DNA from: Rubrivivax benzoatilyticus JA2 = ATCC BAA-35
GTDB lineage: Bacteria > Pseudomonadota > Gammaproteobacteria > Burkholderiales > Burkholderiaceae_C
Length of the DNA stretch: 64,000 nucleotides
Assembly: GCF_000190375.1 (NCBI RefSeq)
Contig: NZ_AEWG01000148.1
Span: 1-64,000 of the forward strand
Reading direction: 5' to 3'
In this document: piece after piece, positions 63,245 to 64,000 of the stretch
Position numbering within the stretch: position 1 is the stretch's first letter
How the letters are laid out: each line of letters opens with the position of its first letter
Program-made: the position numbers and the translations under genes
Notes under the pieces: model-generated
Database searches by the model: none
What the model was told of the DNA's origin: nothing
Seen by the model: only the letters and a program-made list of their open reading frames with translations

Positions 63245-63585
63245 CGGCCGCGAGCATAACGAGCGCCGTGGCGTGCACGCCGCAGCCGGGGGCGCCTGGG
63301 TTGACGCCTCCAGATCGCGCGGCGCACAGTGCGCGGCTGCCATCCACTCGCCACACAGGAGGCCGCCATGGAACATCGGGACCTTGCCGTTCACGGCCTT
63401 CGCCGCGCCGCGCGCTGACGCGCGAGTTCCGGATCTCCCGCCCGGCCACGCCGGGCTGCTGAAGTCCTCCGCCCGCCGGCCCCCGGCGCGCCGACAGGCC
63501 CTCCCCATCGAGCCCCGCCTGGCCTCATGCGCCGGCGGACCGGTCACGCGCGGCCGCCGGCCGCGCCACGGGACTTCAGTTCATC
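63245..63585. other. Gap between rluA and rsgA
   Basis: 341 bases with promoters for the divergent genes expected. The only coding-like signal is AGGAGG before ATG at 63368, opening a 16-codon frame to 63418 (MEHRDLAVHGLRRAAR). It has a good Shine-Dalgarno but no other support. Confidence 0.35.
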
Positions 63586-64000
63586 ATGTCTCTTGTTTCC
63601 CCGTACGAGCGGCTGCAGGCCATCGGCCTGACGCCGCAGCTTCTTTCCTCCCTGCCGTTTCCGCTGCCCGAAGGTGATGCCGCGCTGATGCGCGTCGCCG
63701 AGGTGCACCGCGACGGCCTCGTGCTGCACGACGGCGAGGCCACCGCGCCGGCACGCGCCCGCCCGGCGCTGCTGCAGGCGCTGGCCGCCGACGCCGACGC
63801 GCTGGCCGTCGGCGACTGGGTGCGTGCCGAACGCAACACCTTCGGCGAATGGTGGGTCGACGCACGCGTGCCGCCGCGCACGCAGCTCGCGCGCCGCCTG
63901 CACGACGGCCGCGAGAAGGTCGAGCGTGTGGTGCTGGCGAGCAACGTCGACACCGCGCTGCTGGTCATGGGCCTGGACCACGACTTCAACCTGCGTCGGC
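63586..64000 (+). CDS. rsgA: Ribosome small subunit-dependent GTPase A, N-terminal part
   Basis: 138 codons from ATG 63586, cut by the right edge. An OB-fold-like N-terminus (VHRDGLVLHDGEATAPARAR), then VERVVLASNVDTALLVMGLD and FNLRR, leads into the circularly permuted GTPase domain, whose motifs lie beyond the window. RsgA helps mature the 30S subunit. Confidence 0.9.
   Translation, partial: MSLVSPYERLQAIGLTPQLLSSLPFPLPEGDAALMRVAEVHRDGLVLHDGEATAPARARPALLQALAADADALAVGDWVRAERNTFGEWWVDARVPPRTQLARRLHDGREKVERVVLASNVDTALLVMGLDHDFNLRR

Overview
The window comes from a very GC-rich beta-proteobacterium of the Burkholderiales, most like the Rubrivivax/Leptothrix/Roseateles group. The pheA-tyrA-aroA/cmk-rpsA-ihfB-lapA-lapB order, a tmRNA with the tag ANDERFALAA, the short OmpA and the ileS/lspA/ribF neighbourhood point that way. 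A BciB-type 8-vinyl reductase (54465-55778) suggests a phototroph able to make bacteriochlorophyll. The species call is inference; the gene calls rest on the reading frames and motifs.

Layout. 1-10582 (minus strand) is a housekeeping run read from gyrA through a DUF2059 protein, pheA, tyrA, a fused aroA-cmk, rpsA, ihfB, lapA and the start of lapB. The first genes overlap by four bases each, and a strong terminator separates rpsA from ihfB. Read outward from gyrA are ompA with its terminator, ubiG, gph and the tmRNA gene ssrA (12955-13328).

13329 to about 31513 is an 18 kb integrated element whose left end is the 3' end of ssrA. It holds a P4-type tyrosine integrase, two AlpA-like regulators and one excisionase-like protein. 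It has a replication module (DUF1376 protein plus DnaB), an XRE-family regulator and a small terminase subunit. It also has a large virion-like peptidoglycan-hydrolase protein on the opposite strand and a DUF4224 protein. Its right third carries a leader resembling the phage P1 c4 / P4 CI antisense-RNA immunity regions, followed by several KilA-N/AntA antirepressor genes and remnants. No large terminase, portal, capsid, tail-tube or lysis genes are visible. The element is therefore either a phage satellite or a heavily deleted prophage. A degraded copy of the ssrA 3' end, followed by what looks like the original ssrA terminator, marks the right end.

31575-64000 returns to host genes: an EamA exporter, a DUF2007 protein, a quinone oxidoreductase, lspA, a 1425-residue hybrid histidine kinase, ileS, a MipA-like outer-membrane protein, ribF, an RsuA-type pseudouridine synthase and a P1-family peptidase. 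Next come a paired acyl-CoA dehydrogenase (pimeloyl-CoA type), a periplasmic retropepsin-like protease, a YajQ protein and murB. A ZIP transporter operon with a Fur-like box follows, then a second hybrid kinase behind a pterin-binding-type exported protein. The last genes are bciB behind a TPR/transglutaminase lipoprotein, an S10 peptidase, phosphofructokinase, a cupin, an SDR, a flavin reductase, an RluA-type synthase and the start of rsgA.

How they work together. The left block couples translation (S1, tmRNA), DNA topology and bending (GyrA, IHF), aromatic amino-acid synthesis and LPS assembly. The right block is a mosaic of envelope, cofactor and signalling genes. In the element, the XRE protein, the antisense leader and the antirepressors look like a layered lysogeny switch, with Int plus AlpA/Xis proteins for excision and DUF1376/DnaB for replication.
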